DNA from: Mallotus nudiflorus
Taxonomy: Eukaryota > Streptophyta > Magnoliopsida > Malpighiales > Euphorbiaceae
Direction of reading: 5' to 3'
DNA length: 64,000 nucleotides
Assembly (NCBI GenBank): GCA_947683625.1
Contig: CANTUR010000070.1
Span: forward strand, 2,232,001-2,296,000
The position numbers and the translations under genes are program-made. How positions within the stretch are numbered: position 1 is the first letter of the stretch; each line of letters starts with the position of its first letter. Shown in pieces: positions 23,640 through 36,287 of the stretch. Below the pieces are notes generated by a model. That model worked only from the letters and a program-made list of their open reading frames with translations, had not been told where the DNA came from and did not search any database.

Positions 23640-24235
23640 TTTATTAGTAGCATGTATTTAATTTTTTTGCTTTTTGGTTTACTTTTAGTTTCTGATCTTA
23701 TTTTAAAAGTGCAGGGAAAGGTGAATGTGCATTTGGTGATTCTAGTTTTGATTTAGAAGATATTGCTAGTTGTGAAAAGAGTGTTTATGATTCAGAGTTT
23801 GTTGAAATTGTTGGTGGTGGTGATAAGTTAAAGGATTTCTCTTATTAGGTAGCATATACTTAATTTTGTTGTTTTTTAGTTTACTTTTAGTTTCTTATCT
23901 TGTTCAAAAGTGCAGGGAAAGGTGGATGTGCATTTGGTGCTTCTAGTTCTGATTTAGGAGATATTGCTAATTATGAAAATGGTGCTTATGATTCGGAGCT
24001 TGTTAAAATTGTTGGTGGAGGTGATAAGTTAAAAGATTTTTGTTGGGGTATGTTTTATTTTATTATTTTTGCATCATTTTGGTTTCTGTTTGGTTTCTGA
24101 TACTTTGTTTTGTGTTTTTGTTTTAAGGGTGATAAGAAATTATCTGAGGATGTTATTTTTAATTTCAATATTAAACATAGTTTTGTTAAAGATGGTGTTG
24201 ATGGTGATGAAGTGTTAAAAGATTTTAAATTAGAG
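23640..24235 (+). pseudogene. Duplicated exon-like segments of an unidentified gene
   Basis: Bases 23714-23845 and 23913-24040 encode two versions of the same 43-residue piece (GKGECAFGDSSFDLEDI / GKGGCAFGASSSDLGDI ... VGGGDKLKDF). Each follows a TTTGTTTTTTAGTTTACTTTTAGTTTC intron-like stretch ending in AGTGCAG. A further acidic piece (GDKKLSEDVIFNFNI) begins at 24127 after a T-rich run ending TTTTAAG, and another at 24826 (GEETVFNDVDNLLIVI). The first copy ends in a stop and the second in a GGTATG donor-like site. I do not recognise the protein. It may be the low-complexity N-terminal region of a transposon gene. Confidence 0.35.
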
Positions 24236-24403
24236 TGTTCTTTTTTTATTATTATATTAATTTTTTTTTAATTTCTGATTCATTTTTTGTATCCTTTATG
24301 GTTCATTTTTTGTTTATGATTCATTTTTTTGTATCCTTTTGGTTAATTTTTGGTTTTCGATTCATTTTTCTGGTTTTAGTTTTTTTTTTTTCTGGTTTTG
24401 AAG

Positions 24404-24762
24404 AATGTATATGAGATTTTTTGTTATGTCCTACAATGTTATGTATTCAGTACATAATATATAAGAGATGATTTGGTCAAATCCACACATGAATTGATCA
24501 AGTTAAATTAAATAGATAACAATCATAAATATTCATTTTTTGTATCCTTTTTGTTTATTTTTGGTTTTTGATTTTTTTTTGTATCCTTTTGGTTAATTTT
24601 TGGTTTTTGATTCATTTTTTATTTTATTTTATTTTTTATTTTTTATTTTTAAGAATGTATATGAGATTTTTGGTTCTGTGTTGTAATATTTTGTATTCAA
24701 TACATAATATATAAGAGATGATTTGGTCAAATCCACACATGAATTGATCAAGTTAAATTAAT
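24404..24762. repeat. Direct duplication of a ~110-bp segment
   Basis: AGAATGTATATGAGATTTTT through CAAGTTAAATTA occurs at 24404-24515 and again at 24651-24762, with a few differences. The T-rich interval between also repeats phrases (TATCCTTTTGGTTAATTTTTGG at about 24327 and 24580). Period is about 247 bp. Confidence 0.85.
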
Positions 24763-25099
24763 TTAGTATCTTTTTGGTTTCATTTTGGTTTCTTATTTTA
24801 CTTTTGATGTGTTGTTTTATTTTTAGGGTGAAGAGACTGTATTTAATGATGTTGATAATCTTTTAATTGTTATTGATTCTACTATAAAAGTTGCTTGTAA
24901 TTTGAGTGGAGATGTATTTTTTTTTTTTTGGTATTTTGTTTATGGGTGAAATTTTTTTGTTAGAATAGGTTGTTGAAAAGGATGATTATGTGTCTCTTTC
25001 TAACTAATATGGTGTTATTGGTGAACAAAGTGTTAAGCATGTTGTTATGGTATTTTTTTTTTTATTCCTGTTGCTTTTTGGTTTATGTTGCGTTTCTGA

Positions 25100-25505
25100 T
25101 ACTATTTTATATATGCAAATAATAATAATATATATATATATATACACACACACACTTGCAGCATCACACATCATTGTATTTTTTTTTTTTTGTCAATTTA
25201 GAATACTTTTTGTTTATTTTAAGTTTCTCATACAATAATTTTATATATATATATATATATATATTTGTCTATTTAGAATTTTATATTTATAATAATAATA
25301 ATATAGCATCATGGGGCTGTTTATAAAAATTTTAAAATGAAATTGTCTTTCAATTTTCTATTGTATTGAATATCTTGAAATTCTATATATATTTTTGTCA
25401 ATTTAGAATACTTTATGTTTATTTTACATTTATGATACAATAATTTAGTATACGTTTTTGTCAATTTAAAATACTTTCCATTTAATAATAATAATAATAA
25501 CAATA
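25100..25505. repeat. AT/AC/TAA microsatellites and a diverged ~60-bp repeat
   Basis: (TA)n then (CA)n lies at 25129-25155, (AT)n at 25243-25264, and (TAA)n at 25290-25303 and 25483-25501. TTTTGTCAATTTAGAATACTTT recurs at about 25190, 25395 and 25458, each followed by a TTTATTTT...ATACAATAATTTA phrase. No gene is seen. Confidence 0.8.
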
Positions 25506-25562
25506 TTCATTATTATTATAATCAGTGTGATTATTTTTATGAATTACTTAAAATTTAATGAT

Positions 25563-28500
25563 TATCACTACCCAAACTAGGAGTCATGACCGGCACTAAG
25601 GAATGGAAATTCTTTCGAATCTGGAACCCGTAGCAAGCCTTCAAAAAATAAAATCATGAAATAAATAATTAAAAAGTATGAAGAATTAAAAATTTTCAAA
25701 TCAATATATAAAATAAATACTCTAAATCCTTTCATCAATGAATACATAGTCGTACAGTTTCAAATACCATTTTTTAGAGTATACAATACCAAAACAATGT
25801 AATACTCTTCCGATACAATAACACTACTACTGCAGTTTCTAGAATACAAATCAGAATTCAAAATATACGTTTGCATAAAATGGTCGGGATTGAAGAACAT
25901 CGGTGAGGAACTCTACAACTAAGGTCTGACAATATGGGATCTCCTGAAAAAAAAATTTGAGGGGGGTCAGACCTCACTGAGTGAATTATTATACTATATA
26001 TACATGTAAACTAAACCATAACAATCAGACATTCTTATATATATATGTATATACACACATTTCACACGAATGCCAAACTCTGTCTTTATAAATACACTAA
26101 ATGTAGAAAACGTATGTTTTAATTCATTAAGGATCCACAGAACCCTAATAATAGCAATCCCCAATCAACCCCATCATCACTCTAGCCATACAGGTTCACT
26201 TGATTCCAAATAGAACACTTATTCCAAACTGGACAGCAGACTGACCCCGAGACACTAAGTCAACCGAGCTCCAGCAGTCTGGCTGTCAGTGTGATTGGCC
26301 CCGAGACACTTGGTCAACCGAGCTCCAGCAATCACACTATCTATCACCTCACATCTCAATAAACCCAATAGATCATTTAATCCACTTATGGACAGTAGAC
26401 TGGTCCCGAGACACTAAGTCAACCGAGCTCTAGCAGTCTGACTGTCAGTGTGATTGGCCCCACAATCACACTATCTAACATATCATTAATCTTAGTCAAA
26501 TCAATTAAATCAATTATAATCACCCAAAATTAACTCTCACTCAACCCTATTCTTTCGCACAGATACGTACACGGCCCTAGTGTTGCCCACTAGGAAGCAC
26601 GTTCTATTGATATTCTTCACTTAGAATAAATCATTTATTCTGAAAATAATTAATGTGGAACGATATTCATAATAATAAAATCAACCATATATATATACCA
26701 AAAATATACCTAAAATATAGCCAGTATATTTCGGGTATATATATGTCAAATAAAATCTGAAATAAATTAAAGATAAATCATTAATATGGTTAAAAACAAT
26801 TTAAATGAGTAATAATAATATAACATGCATTTTCTTAAAAATATACTTAAATATACAAAAGATATGCCCTAAGTACACAAATCATTTAATAAAACATTTA
26901 TGTATAAATGTTCATTTAAATATGTGTTTAGGTTTAACATATATTTACAAATATACTAAAAATAAACCTAATTATCTAGCATGCATATATCAAAAATAAA
27001 CCCTAAATATACCACTAATGTGTTAGGTTTAATTTAATAATAAAACATATATTTATTTGTAAATATATAAAAAATATACAAAAAAAATAAACTTAAAAAT
27101 AATTTAAGTGTAGGTTTATAATATAGCATGCAATTATTTAAGAATAAACCTAAATTATACTAATCATTTAATAAAATAATTATGGTTCGATGTACATTTA
27201 AATCATGTATAGATATTAAATTATAACAAACATAAACCTAAATATCTAACATACATATATCAAAAATAAACTCTAAATATACCAGTGATATATTAAATAT
27301 ATATAGAAAATATACAAACATTTATATATCAAGATATAATAAAAATAAACCGAAAATATACCAAATCATATTATAATTAAATTACTGTTTAAACATATAA
27401 TGAAAATGAAAAATCTTAAGTCATGCATCCTATATGCAATGCATATATATATAGTATAATAACTCACATGTTAGCGCTCCACGAGACAAACTCTGCGGGC
27501 CTAATCCATTAGGCCTCGGTCTCGGTGCAACTAAACAAACAAATGACAACATGAATCAGAATAAATTTAACGAAAATTCTAAAGATTCGATCTAGAATTT
27601 TAGACATAAAATTAGAATAGGGATTTGACCGGATATCACGTTTTACGAGAATTCTATCGAAAATTCGACAAAACCTCCCTTGTAAAACGGACATCTCTCT
27701 ACTCAAAGAGTAGAGCCGGTCCTACAAAGAAAACACATTTCGGAATAACACCAAATTCACAACTACAATCCCTCGGTCAGACTCCAAACTACAATTCACC
27801 GATCGAGATTTACAATTCACAGAATAATTACAAAATACTGAAAATGCCCTTTTATAATAAAAATACATTTTAGAATTCCAAATTACATAATTAACCCTAA
27901 AACTTATTAAAAACCGATAAAAACTCATTTATTTAGAAAAATTGTATAATATATATAATTTGAAAATAATTTACGAAAAATAGTTTTAATTAGTTAAAAA
28001 TACTAAATAATTTGTAGAAATCATTTTTATACCCTAAATAACTATTAAAATCAAATTAATTACATTTTTAGCCAATTTAGTGTAAAATTACCAAAATACC
28101 CGTATATATATATATATTTACTAAAATAAATCCAAAAATTCACCAAAAATAATATAATTACTCAAAATTAATTTTCTCAACATATATTTCAATAATATCA
28201 ATAAATATACTCAATTAACCAATTTATTTCAATTAAACACATAATTAACCCTATTTTTCAAAATTACATAAACTTAATAGATTCCAAATAAATATATAAA
28301 AATTCACAAAAATTACAAATAAATTTCTATAATTAATTTCAACACCTATAATCACCATAAAACACAATTTCATAATTTAATTAATTAATTTTCGAAAATT
28401 AGAAAATATTAATAAAATAATAAAAAATTCACAAAAATTAAAATAAATTCCAAAAATTCTAAAAAAATTACAGAATGTAGATTAGGCTTCCATAAATAAA

Positions 28501-29409
28501 GTTTGTGAAGGAATTTTTCATGAATCAATCAAATTGAAGCTAAAAAAAATTTGAAACCCTAAATGGCTGAAATGAAGAAATTGAAACCTAAGAAATTCTA
28601 GACCAAATCAAGTGAAAAAAAGCATGGAATCACACTCGCCGGAGCTCAAGGAGAAGATAGAGACCGGTGGTGTCGAATTTGGTGGTCGAAAACGCCTTGA
28701 TCAGAGCTTAATCAATTTTCAGCTTCTCTTGAAAAATTCGGCCAAAACACACCAGAAATGGGTGCTTCAGGCGTCGGGAATGGCTGGCAAGGGAGGAGGA
28801 AGGTTGAGGGGCATAGTGACGGCAAAGAAATCAACTGGAAATGGCTGGAAATGGGAGAAAAACTGATTGGGGAAAGATATGAAGAAGACAATGACATTTT
28901 GGTAAATGATGCAAACTTTATAATTTTGATAATAAATTATGTATATATGTATATATATACATGTCCACCTTATTTTATAATAATATAAATTTCCACACAC
29001 AATTAATTCTCACCACACAAATATTTTATTATATTTAATAATTTATACACTTAATATTAATTAACTAATATTAAAGCTAAATAATAAAATTAAGAAAATT
29101 AATTAAGCTCTAATTAATTTAAATAAATACACATATATACATTTTATTTAGCACTTAAAAATTATGTATGGGTTCATGCAAATTTGTAAAACTAGTCAAA
29201 ATAATTAATATTAAATTATTTACGTGTCAATTTTCCAGAAAATACAATTCCCGAAAATTTTTTACGTAAAATATTTAAAATATATAAAATAATTAAAATT
29301 AGCTTTAAACAAACAACAAACTCATAAAATATCATAAATATATACAAAAATTATTAACACTGCATATCCCGATGTAGTATAAAAATATTTAAAAACTCGG
29401 GATATTACA
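25563..29409 (-). mobile_element. Solo LTR of the Tekay/Del-like chromovirus family (old copy)
   Basis: The + strand begins TATCACTACCCAAACTAGGAGTC and ends CTCGGGATATTACA. This is the reverse complement of the family LTR ends (TGTAATATCCCG ... GGGTCGTGACA) defined by the intact element at 50861-62333. Shared internal landmarks include CCGAGACACTAAGTCAACCGAGC (about 26240), GTTCTATTGATATTCTTC (about 26602), the GAATTCT/AAAACCTCCC block (about 27650) and the GC-richer block (28610-28860). It is 3847 bp, longer than the 3.2-kb intact LTRs because of extra AT-rich sequence. No coding interior is attached. A clear target duplication was not seen. Short open frames in it are incidental. Confidence 0.85.
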
Positions 29410-31120
29410 TAATTAATCTTTATTTTTATTCATCAAAAGTCATGGCTTACCATTTGTTCAAGACGCAACAAGTGGTGGCAACCATTAGTTTGTGACAAAT
29501 GAAGTTACATGAATATTAGTTTGTGATAATGATAAAAAAATATTAGTTTATGATAGTCTGTACTTTGTACTCTGTACATATAAAAATATTTAGGAAATAA
29601 AAGATTAGGCCCCATCCACTAGCTTTGCACATGATTGCCTCCTCTTAAGAATTCCATGGTACTGTTTTGCATTGACATAGATAGGCCCATCATCAACAAG
29701 ATCAAGAGGCAGTGGAGCTCATGCTGTTGTCATCCCCACATATCAAAACATTAGGGACAAACTCCAACTCCAAGCATGCTAGAAGGTACACATCAAAACA
29801 AAACCCAAAGCAGAAGATCAATATTTCGATGGCAAACACTTATTTTCTAAAGAAATTAAAACTCTCCTCCTACTATAATGACAATCCTTCAATACCTAAA
29901 TTGCTTCCATAATTTGCAAACACCAGCATGCACACGATTATAAGAAACTCTTAATTAAATGCTTATACTATTATAGCTTGATTCTTTATACCTACCATTT
30001 GAAATTCATTTGTTCCAATTTCATATTCTATCTTTATTTATCTATCTGTTTTCCTTCCAACATGATTCATAGATGTTCTAAACAAGAAAGCTGATAAATA
30101 ACTAGTTTTGGTAGAGAGATTACTAACCTTGGATTAGGGAATGATCTCAAGAACTACTAATTAAACTATACTTTTCAGTTCAAAACAAGGGGGAAAAGTT
30201 TTATTAAATTAAGGTACCTGAAACAAATCTCATTCCTTGCAAACAGAGTGAAGGTTTTGAAGCTCTAAAGCTTAGTAATCATGGTTGACTAGTTTGGTCA
30301 TATCGATCAAAGGCAGATGAAGAGAATGATCATCAAAGGAAGATGTGCTACTTAGGCAAGGAAAATGTCCTCAATATAGTAAATTGCAAAGAAATCCTTA
30401 CATGGTAGTTAATGAACTTTATATGCCACTTTTATCATTTGGAGCAATAGAGCCTACTCTTTTTGCACTACAGTACCCGTATTTTGTCCACCTACTCAAA
30501 GTGATTATTTAGGAAATAAAATTACCTACTTTAACAACTTTTAAAATTTGAGTTAAAATTGAACCCAATATAGAAATGGTAGAACATCTTAGCCTAGTAG
30601 GAAGAATTACCCACTTGACTTATAGCATTCTTCACATGAATGTAGCATTAGATCTAGTGTAGAAATACCATGAAAATAAGCATAAAATTTAAGCATGCTT
30701 CTAACTCAACCATCAAAATTCTGACTTTTTCAAATGCCAATTTAAAGATACTCAACTATGTACTAATGTGAAAGCATGCACCTCAACAAATAGTAGCTGA
30801 CAAAAATCTTCAAGACTCAACTAATCCTCTTATAATCTTTGCTTGTGTAATCATATTCAACCCAAAAAATTCTCCATGGTCACCATCCTTCCCAAAGGAA
30901 ATTCCATATTTCAAACCATAAGTTTATTTGCTAAAGAAACCTTAACCCTAAATGGCTCAAATAATAAATCCCATGGAAAGCAAGAGGTAATTAGGTTTAT
31001 CAATAGAGTAGTTCCACCTAGAAATCTTCAAGACAGATGCCATAGTTGTAGGAAATCATTCCCCAAGTTCAATTTCTTGCATGTGCAATGTGCAAATTAG
31101 CAACATCATTGAAGTGACAA
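29410..31120. other. AT-rich intergenic sequence
   Basis: I find no convincing gene. The open frames at 29712 and 30843 lack recognisable motifs, splice context or codon bias. Between 30480 and 30800 the sequence is unique-looking but uninformative. Confidence 0.5.
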
Positions 31121-31130
31121 TTACTATATA

Positions 31131-31302
31131 GGATAATTACTATGTGCCCTTATGTTTTGGTTTATTATATTACTTTATCCCTTACATTTGAAAAAATATT
31201 TATTCATCCCTAACATTTTCAACAGTTAACACTCATTAGTCTTTTTTTAGGGATGAAATAGTATAATAGATCAAAACACATGAGGCATACAGTAATTATC
31301 TC
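31131..31302. mobile_element. MITE with ~55-bp terminal inverted repeats and a 10-bp TSD
   Basis: The left end GGATAATTACTATGTGCCC and the reverse complement of the right end, GAGATAATTACTGTATGCC, run as inverted repeats for about 55 bp (through TTTATCCCTTA / TTCATCCCTAA), leaving a short loop. The element is flanked by perfect TTACTATATA at 31121-31130 and 31303-31312. A duplication of 9-10 bp is typical of Mutator-like elements. The total of 172 bp with no coding capacity fits a non-autonomous foldback element. Confidence 0.8.
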
Positions 31303-31312
31303 TTACTATATA

Positions 31313-33200
31313 TATATATATATAAAAGTAGCAACAGACCATGAACTTACAAATTGTAATTGTTCGGAACCACTCTTGACCATAAATGAAGTCCATTTCC
31401 ATAGGAGTCATCGAAGAACCAAACAAGTCTACAGAAAATGAAGTATCGAAACCCATTTTTTGAAATTAGATAATATAAAATAAAAATAAACAATGGAGAC
31501 TAACATTTGAAATAGAATAATTTTTCTTTTGAATACAGGAGCAAGAAGATGAACAACTAAGAGGACGGAGGAGCTGTATTTTTAGTGATGATAAAGAAGG
31601 CGCAGTCATGTAAATAAAGTTACATAATATAGTATTCACATAAATTTAAAAAACTTGAGGTATTTTTTTCTGTTTTGTTTATGTTTTGGGGTATTTATGA
31701 AAAAACCCCTAAAATGAACTTTAACAGGCCTAGTTGACACCATTTTTAAAAGTTGATGCCGAAAACAACATATTTAAAGGTGTAATTTATAGTTATTTTG
31801 TTTTTTATAAACTAAACTTTACTTTTTTTAATAATTATTATTAGATAATTCAATAGACTTTTATCTAATGATGATAAAAGTAAAATAAAAATAAAATAAA
31901 TAAAAACTAAATCATCTTAGAATTTTTTATATTTAAAATAGATAAAAATTATTATTATACAAGAATCCTTCCTTTTTTACAATGGAGTAAAGTTGTCTTT
32001 CATCTCTTTTTTTTTTTAAGCTCTTTATATTGAGTTGCCCAAGATTGATCCTTTCACTCTTTTGCAACAAATTGATTATAGAGCAATGGCATGGAATATG
32101 AGTTTTCAAGAATATTTCCTTGTTTGGTATTTTCCAATAACAAGCCTCGGTAAGAATATGTTTGGCATTTAGCTTAGTTATCATCAAATTATTTTTTTTT
32201 CAAGAAAAAAAAGTTTAGCTTAGTTTATTTATTTTTTGTAATAATTTATATTTAGTTAAAAAACAAAACATTTTAGATTCGAACCTTCCCATTGATTAAC
32301 ATTTCTAGGATAGTGTAGTGCTCAATATTTCTTGATTTATAAATCAAACGGCTACTTTTCATACTTATTTTGTTAAATTCTATTAAAAAATTTATTTTAT
32401 CTTTATCTTTAAATAAATTTTTATTGAAAAAATATATTTGATTTAAATGAATACTTTACAAAATAAATTTATTTTAATATTTTAATACTTTTTCAAATTT
32501 AGTTTATTAATAAGTAATTTTATAAAATTAAAAAAATAAAAATGAACTTCGTAAAATTTTCATTTAAACTAAATATGCCCATTTAAATTTATAAGTGAAT
32601 TTTAAAAAAATTTATAAAATTCATTTACATAAAATCCACATTTAAATTAAATTTTTAATCATAAAAATAGCCTTTGATTACTATTTTAACCTAACCAATA
32701 GCTAAATATCACCTAATATTATGGACACCATATTTAAAAAATATAAAGTAAAAAAATAATTGAATTCTTTTTTTTTAATTGATGGGGCAAATAAATTTTG
32801 TAAAATCTATTTATACCAACCATACATTTAAATTAAATTAATTTAGTGCTTCATTATATTTTTAATAATAAAAATACCCTTGATTGCTATTACATCATAT
32901 TGAAAAATTATAAAATATTTTTATACCAAACACACATTTAAATGATTTAGAGTTCCATTAAATTTTTAATCACAAAAATAGCACTATTCAATTTTTTTAT
33001 TAAAAAAATAAAAATCAAACTATTAACATATTAATATTTTAAATAAAGTTACACATTACTCAATTTTCCACATCAATTTTTTTTTTTTTTTGAAATGAAA
33101 TGAAAAATAACTCGATTCAAGACTCAATTAATCACATGAAAAAATTAAGTTAAGGGAGTATTAGAATATAACAATAATAAATTATGAGATTTAAATTTTG
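31313..33200. other. AT-rich intergenic sequence upstream of PYRB
   Basis: It is low-complexity and carries recurrent phrases such as ATTTATACCAACCATACATTTAAATTAA (near 32810) and TTATACCAAACACACATTTAAATGA (near 32920), probably decayed MITE or other repeat copies. No gene is supported. Confidence 0.45.
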
Positions 33201-33279
33201 ACAATTATTGTTAATTTTAATTGCTTATTATTAATTTGCGCCAAAATCAACGATATTTAATTTGCTTATGCTTACGAGG

Positions 33280-33571
33280 ATCCCGCTTTTTCTCTCTCTT
33301 TCTCGCACTCTCTTTCACTTTCCTTCCTAAAACCCTATCTTTTTCTTGCAAACCAAACCCACCAAAAAAAAAAAAAAAAAACAATCGACTTTCTCTAACG
33401 ACATTCGCTCAGGTTCGTGTTCTCTCATTTTTCCCGATCAACATGGGTCAATGAATTCACATAAATTTGCTGAAAATTTTGTAAAAATCAAGCTTTGTTT
33501 TGGTTAGAATCATGGTTCTGATTATTTTCTCTTACAGGTTAACGATTGGAGCAGCATATAATCCATTTTTA
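33280..33571 (+). promoter_or_regulatory. pyrB: PYRB 5' UTR with probable leader intron
   Basis: A CT-rich stretch (TCTCTCTCTTTCTCGCACTC, 33290-33310) and an A18 run (33364-33381) precede a candidate donor CTCAG/GTTCGT (33412) and acceptor TCTTACAG at 33537. This suggests a short intron in the leader, which would remove the upstream in-frame ATGs at 33500-33515. The transcription start is not determinable. Confidence 0.45.
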
Positions 33572-35686
33572 ATGGCAACCTCAACTGGGTTATCTTCATA
33601 TTGTTTATTGAATAAGCATACGATGTCTCCTGTGTCTATGAAGTGCTTTACTGGCTCAATGTGCAATTATTCAAATTTGTTCACTAAAGAAACGTTTTCT
33701 CCGAAAAAGTCAATCACTTTATGTCCTGTGTTGAGGCCTTTATTAAGTAATGGTGTTAAGTGTGGTGCGGTGGAAATTGAAAATCAAAGTAGCCCTTTGT
33801 TTTCAGTTGGTAAAAGTTTTCAACTTGATGATGTGATTGAGGCACAACAATTTGATAGGGAAATTCTTAATGCTATATTTCAAGTTGCACGAGAAATGGA
33901 GAATATTGAAAAGAATTCTCCTGGGAGTCAAATCCTTAAGGGTTATTTAATGGCTACTTTGTTTTATGAACCGTCTACTCGCACTAGGCTTTCTTTTGAG
34001 TCTGCTATGAAACGGTTAGGTGGTGAGGTTTTGACTACTGAAAATGCTAGGGAGTTTTCCTCTGCTGCCAAAGGAGAGACTCTTGAAGGTGATTGCTTTA
34101 GTTGTGTGTTTTGGTTAAACTGTTCTAGTGGACATTTTTAGTTTGTTGCTTATGTTTCTGGAAGTTGATTTGCAGATACCATCAGAACTGTTGAAGGTTA
34201 TTCAGATATTATAGTTATGCGTCATTTTGAAAGTGGGGCTGCAAGAAGAGCTGCAGCTACTGCTGGCATTCCTATTATTAATGCAGGGGACGGTCCTGGA
34301 CAGCATCCCACTCAGGTGTGCTGCAATTCTTTTCTTAATCTTGACTTTGATTTGGTTAGTTAGAAGTTAAAATATGCACTAAAGTTAAGTAAATGCGAAA
34401 ATAGTTAAATATGATGTTTGTCATATGAGTATGGACAAATTAATTACTTTATGTTGAAAAACAATCAAGCAATTGCTTGTTGAGTGAAATATTTTCTGAA
34501 AGAGAGTGAACATCGAGGAGACTAAAATTTGAGAAGTTGCTGAACTTAGTAATTGGATGGTATCACTTCATAGCTGTTAATCATTTGAGTGAAGCAGCTG
34601 TGTGAAGCATTTTCTTTGCTTCGCTCTTGTTCTGAAGGGCTCTCTGTTATTTGTTACACGATGCTCTTTGCATTTTTAAATTGGTATTATTATAGCATCT
34701 AAAGCCTCCCCCATAAGTATAAACTGCTCATCAAATACTAGGTCATTGAATGTAAAAATGAGCCTGCTGAAAAAAAACGTAATTGAGTTACAGAGCAAAA
34801 AAAGCTCTGAGTTACGATAAAATTACTGTCCTTTGTGGTTGATTACATTGGATATCATAACTTCTTAAGATTGAAGTTTGTTTTTCTACAAACAATGCAG
34901 GCTCTTTTAGATGTCTATACCATTGACCGAGAGATAGGTAAATTGGATGGCATCAAAGTTGCTCTTGTGGGTGATCTTGCTAATGGAAGGACAGTTCGCT
35001 CACTTGCATACCTACTTGCCAAATACCAGGATGTAAAGGTCTATTTTGTCTCTCCTGATGTGGTCAAAATGAAGGTGTGTGTTGTTGTTGTTGTTATTTG
35101 TCTTTTGGCTATTGAGTGGCCAATAATCAAAATGGGACTTCATTTAACATTTCAAAATTTGGTTAGATGATTCAGAGGAACTCTTGAAATGTAAGGTCCT
35201 AGACTTTTAGTTCCTCATATTTACTGATTCTTTCCCAGGATGATATAATGTTTAGCAATTCTTTGTCAGGATGATATAAAAGATTACTTGACATCAAAGG
35301 GAGTTGAATGGGAAGAAAGTGCTGATCTAATGGAAGTGGCTTCAAAGTGTGATGTTGTGTATCAAACTCGAATCCAGCGAGAAAGATTTGGAGAAAGAAT
35401 TGACCTTTATGAAGAAGCTCGAGGCAAATACATTGTGGATTCTAATGTGTTAAATGTGATGCAGAAGCATGCTGTGGTCATGCATCCTCTTCCAAGGCTT
35501 GATGAGGTGAATGTTACAAGCATCTGTTTAAGCATTATGATCATTGGCTAATTGAAATCTTCTCATTTTACTTTACAGATTACTGTGGATGTTGACGCGG
35601 ATCCAAGAGCTGCCTATTTTAGACAAGCAAAGAATGGTCTCTACATCCGAATGGCTCTTCTTAAACTTCTACTTCTTGGTTGGTGA
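33572..35686 (+). CDS. pyrB: Aspartate carbamoyltransferase, plastid (PYRB), 5 coding exons
   Basis: It catalyses carbamoyl phosphate + L-aspartate to N-carbamoyl-L-aspartate, the committed step of de novo UMP synthesis, in plastids. Coding exons are 33572-34088, 34176-34315, 34901-35074, 35270-35506 and 35579-35686, all with GT/AG introns. They total 1176 nt, predicting 391 aa, which matches plant ATCases (about 390 aa). The first ~75 residues are Ser/Thr-rich and low in acidic residues, like a transit peptide. The carbamoyl-phosphate loop STRTR lies at residues 135-139, NAGDGPGQHPTQALLD spans the exon 2/3 join, and HPLPR is at residues 349-353. The end DPRAAYFRQAKNGLY..LLLLGW is complete. 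Start ATG 33572 was chosen because upstream in-frame codons lie before a likely leader acceptor. There are no disruptions, so it is probably functional. It is convergent with CNX5. Confidence 0.95.
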
Positions 35687-36287
35687 GGGGTGTGCTATGC
35701 AGTTTCAAATTTTGACCTCGCTTATGAGTGAACAAATTTATGGTACAATTGCTATGATGGTTTGACATTGAGAAAAGGGACGAGTAACTGCATAACATAC
35801 TCATGGTTTTCTACGGTGAGCCTTCTTTTTTTTTTTTTGTCTTGTATTGAACAGTTCTTCTAATGAAATAATCAAGAGCAATTCGTACAAGATTACGCAA
35901 CCTCTTTACAAAAAGCTTTGGACAAATGATTGAATGCTGGTAAAGCAGTTTTGAAGTCGATACTAAGCATTCTTGTGTCCCAGTTTTTGTTCCGGATTTT
36001 GGGATCCAAGCAACAAGCTTTCAAAACCAGAGATATAGGAAGTAAAAATGTCCGCACATACCATCACAAGAGGCATAAACTTTTAGCTAGTTGCCTATCA
36101 TGGCGGCCTAAATATTGCCACAAGTTGAAAGACAGGAGGAATGCATCATCAATTCTTCATTTTCTTTTTAATTTTTTCCTTTTCTGGGAATCATAATCAA
36201 TACAACACGCGTAACACAGTAGAAATTTGGCAAACAAGTTAAGAAATAATTTTGCAAAAATGGTGATCAATATTGTCAGCTCCTCTT
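35687..36287. other. Intergenic space between convergent PYRB and CNX5
   Basis: About 600 bp contain both 3' UTRs. A T-rich run (35826-35839) followed by AATGAAATAATCAAG (35860) could serve PYRB polyadenylation. The open frame at 35930-36196 has no support and is probably 3' UTR. No third gene is seen. Confidence 0.5.

Noticed and set aside
15810..25500. A 3' LTR for the Tat-type element
   Set aside because: I looked for text matching the 5' LTR end (e.g. TTTAACCCTACTGCC and the 3190-3330 block) after integrase and found none; it is deleted, too diverged to read by eye, or the element ends elsewhere.
33221..33454. 77-codon open frame upstream of PYRB
   Set aside because: Covers the CT-rich and A-rich 5' UTR, includes a poly-Lys run from an A18 tract, and spans the likely leader-intron donor.
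35930..36196. 88-codon open frame after PYRB
   Set aside because: Located in the probable 3' UTR, starts with a weak context and shows no domain.
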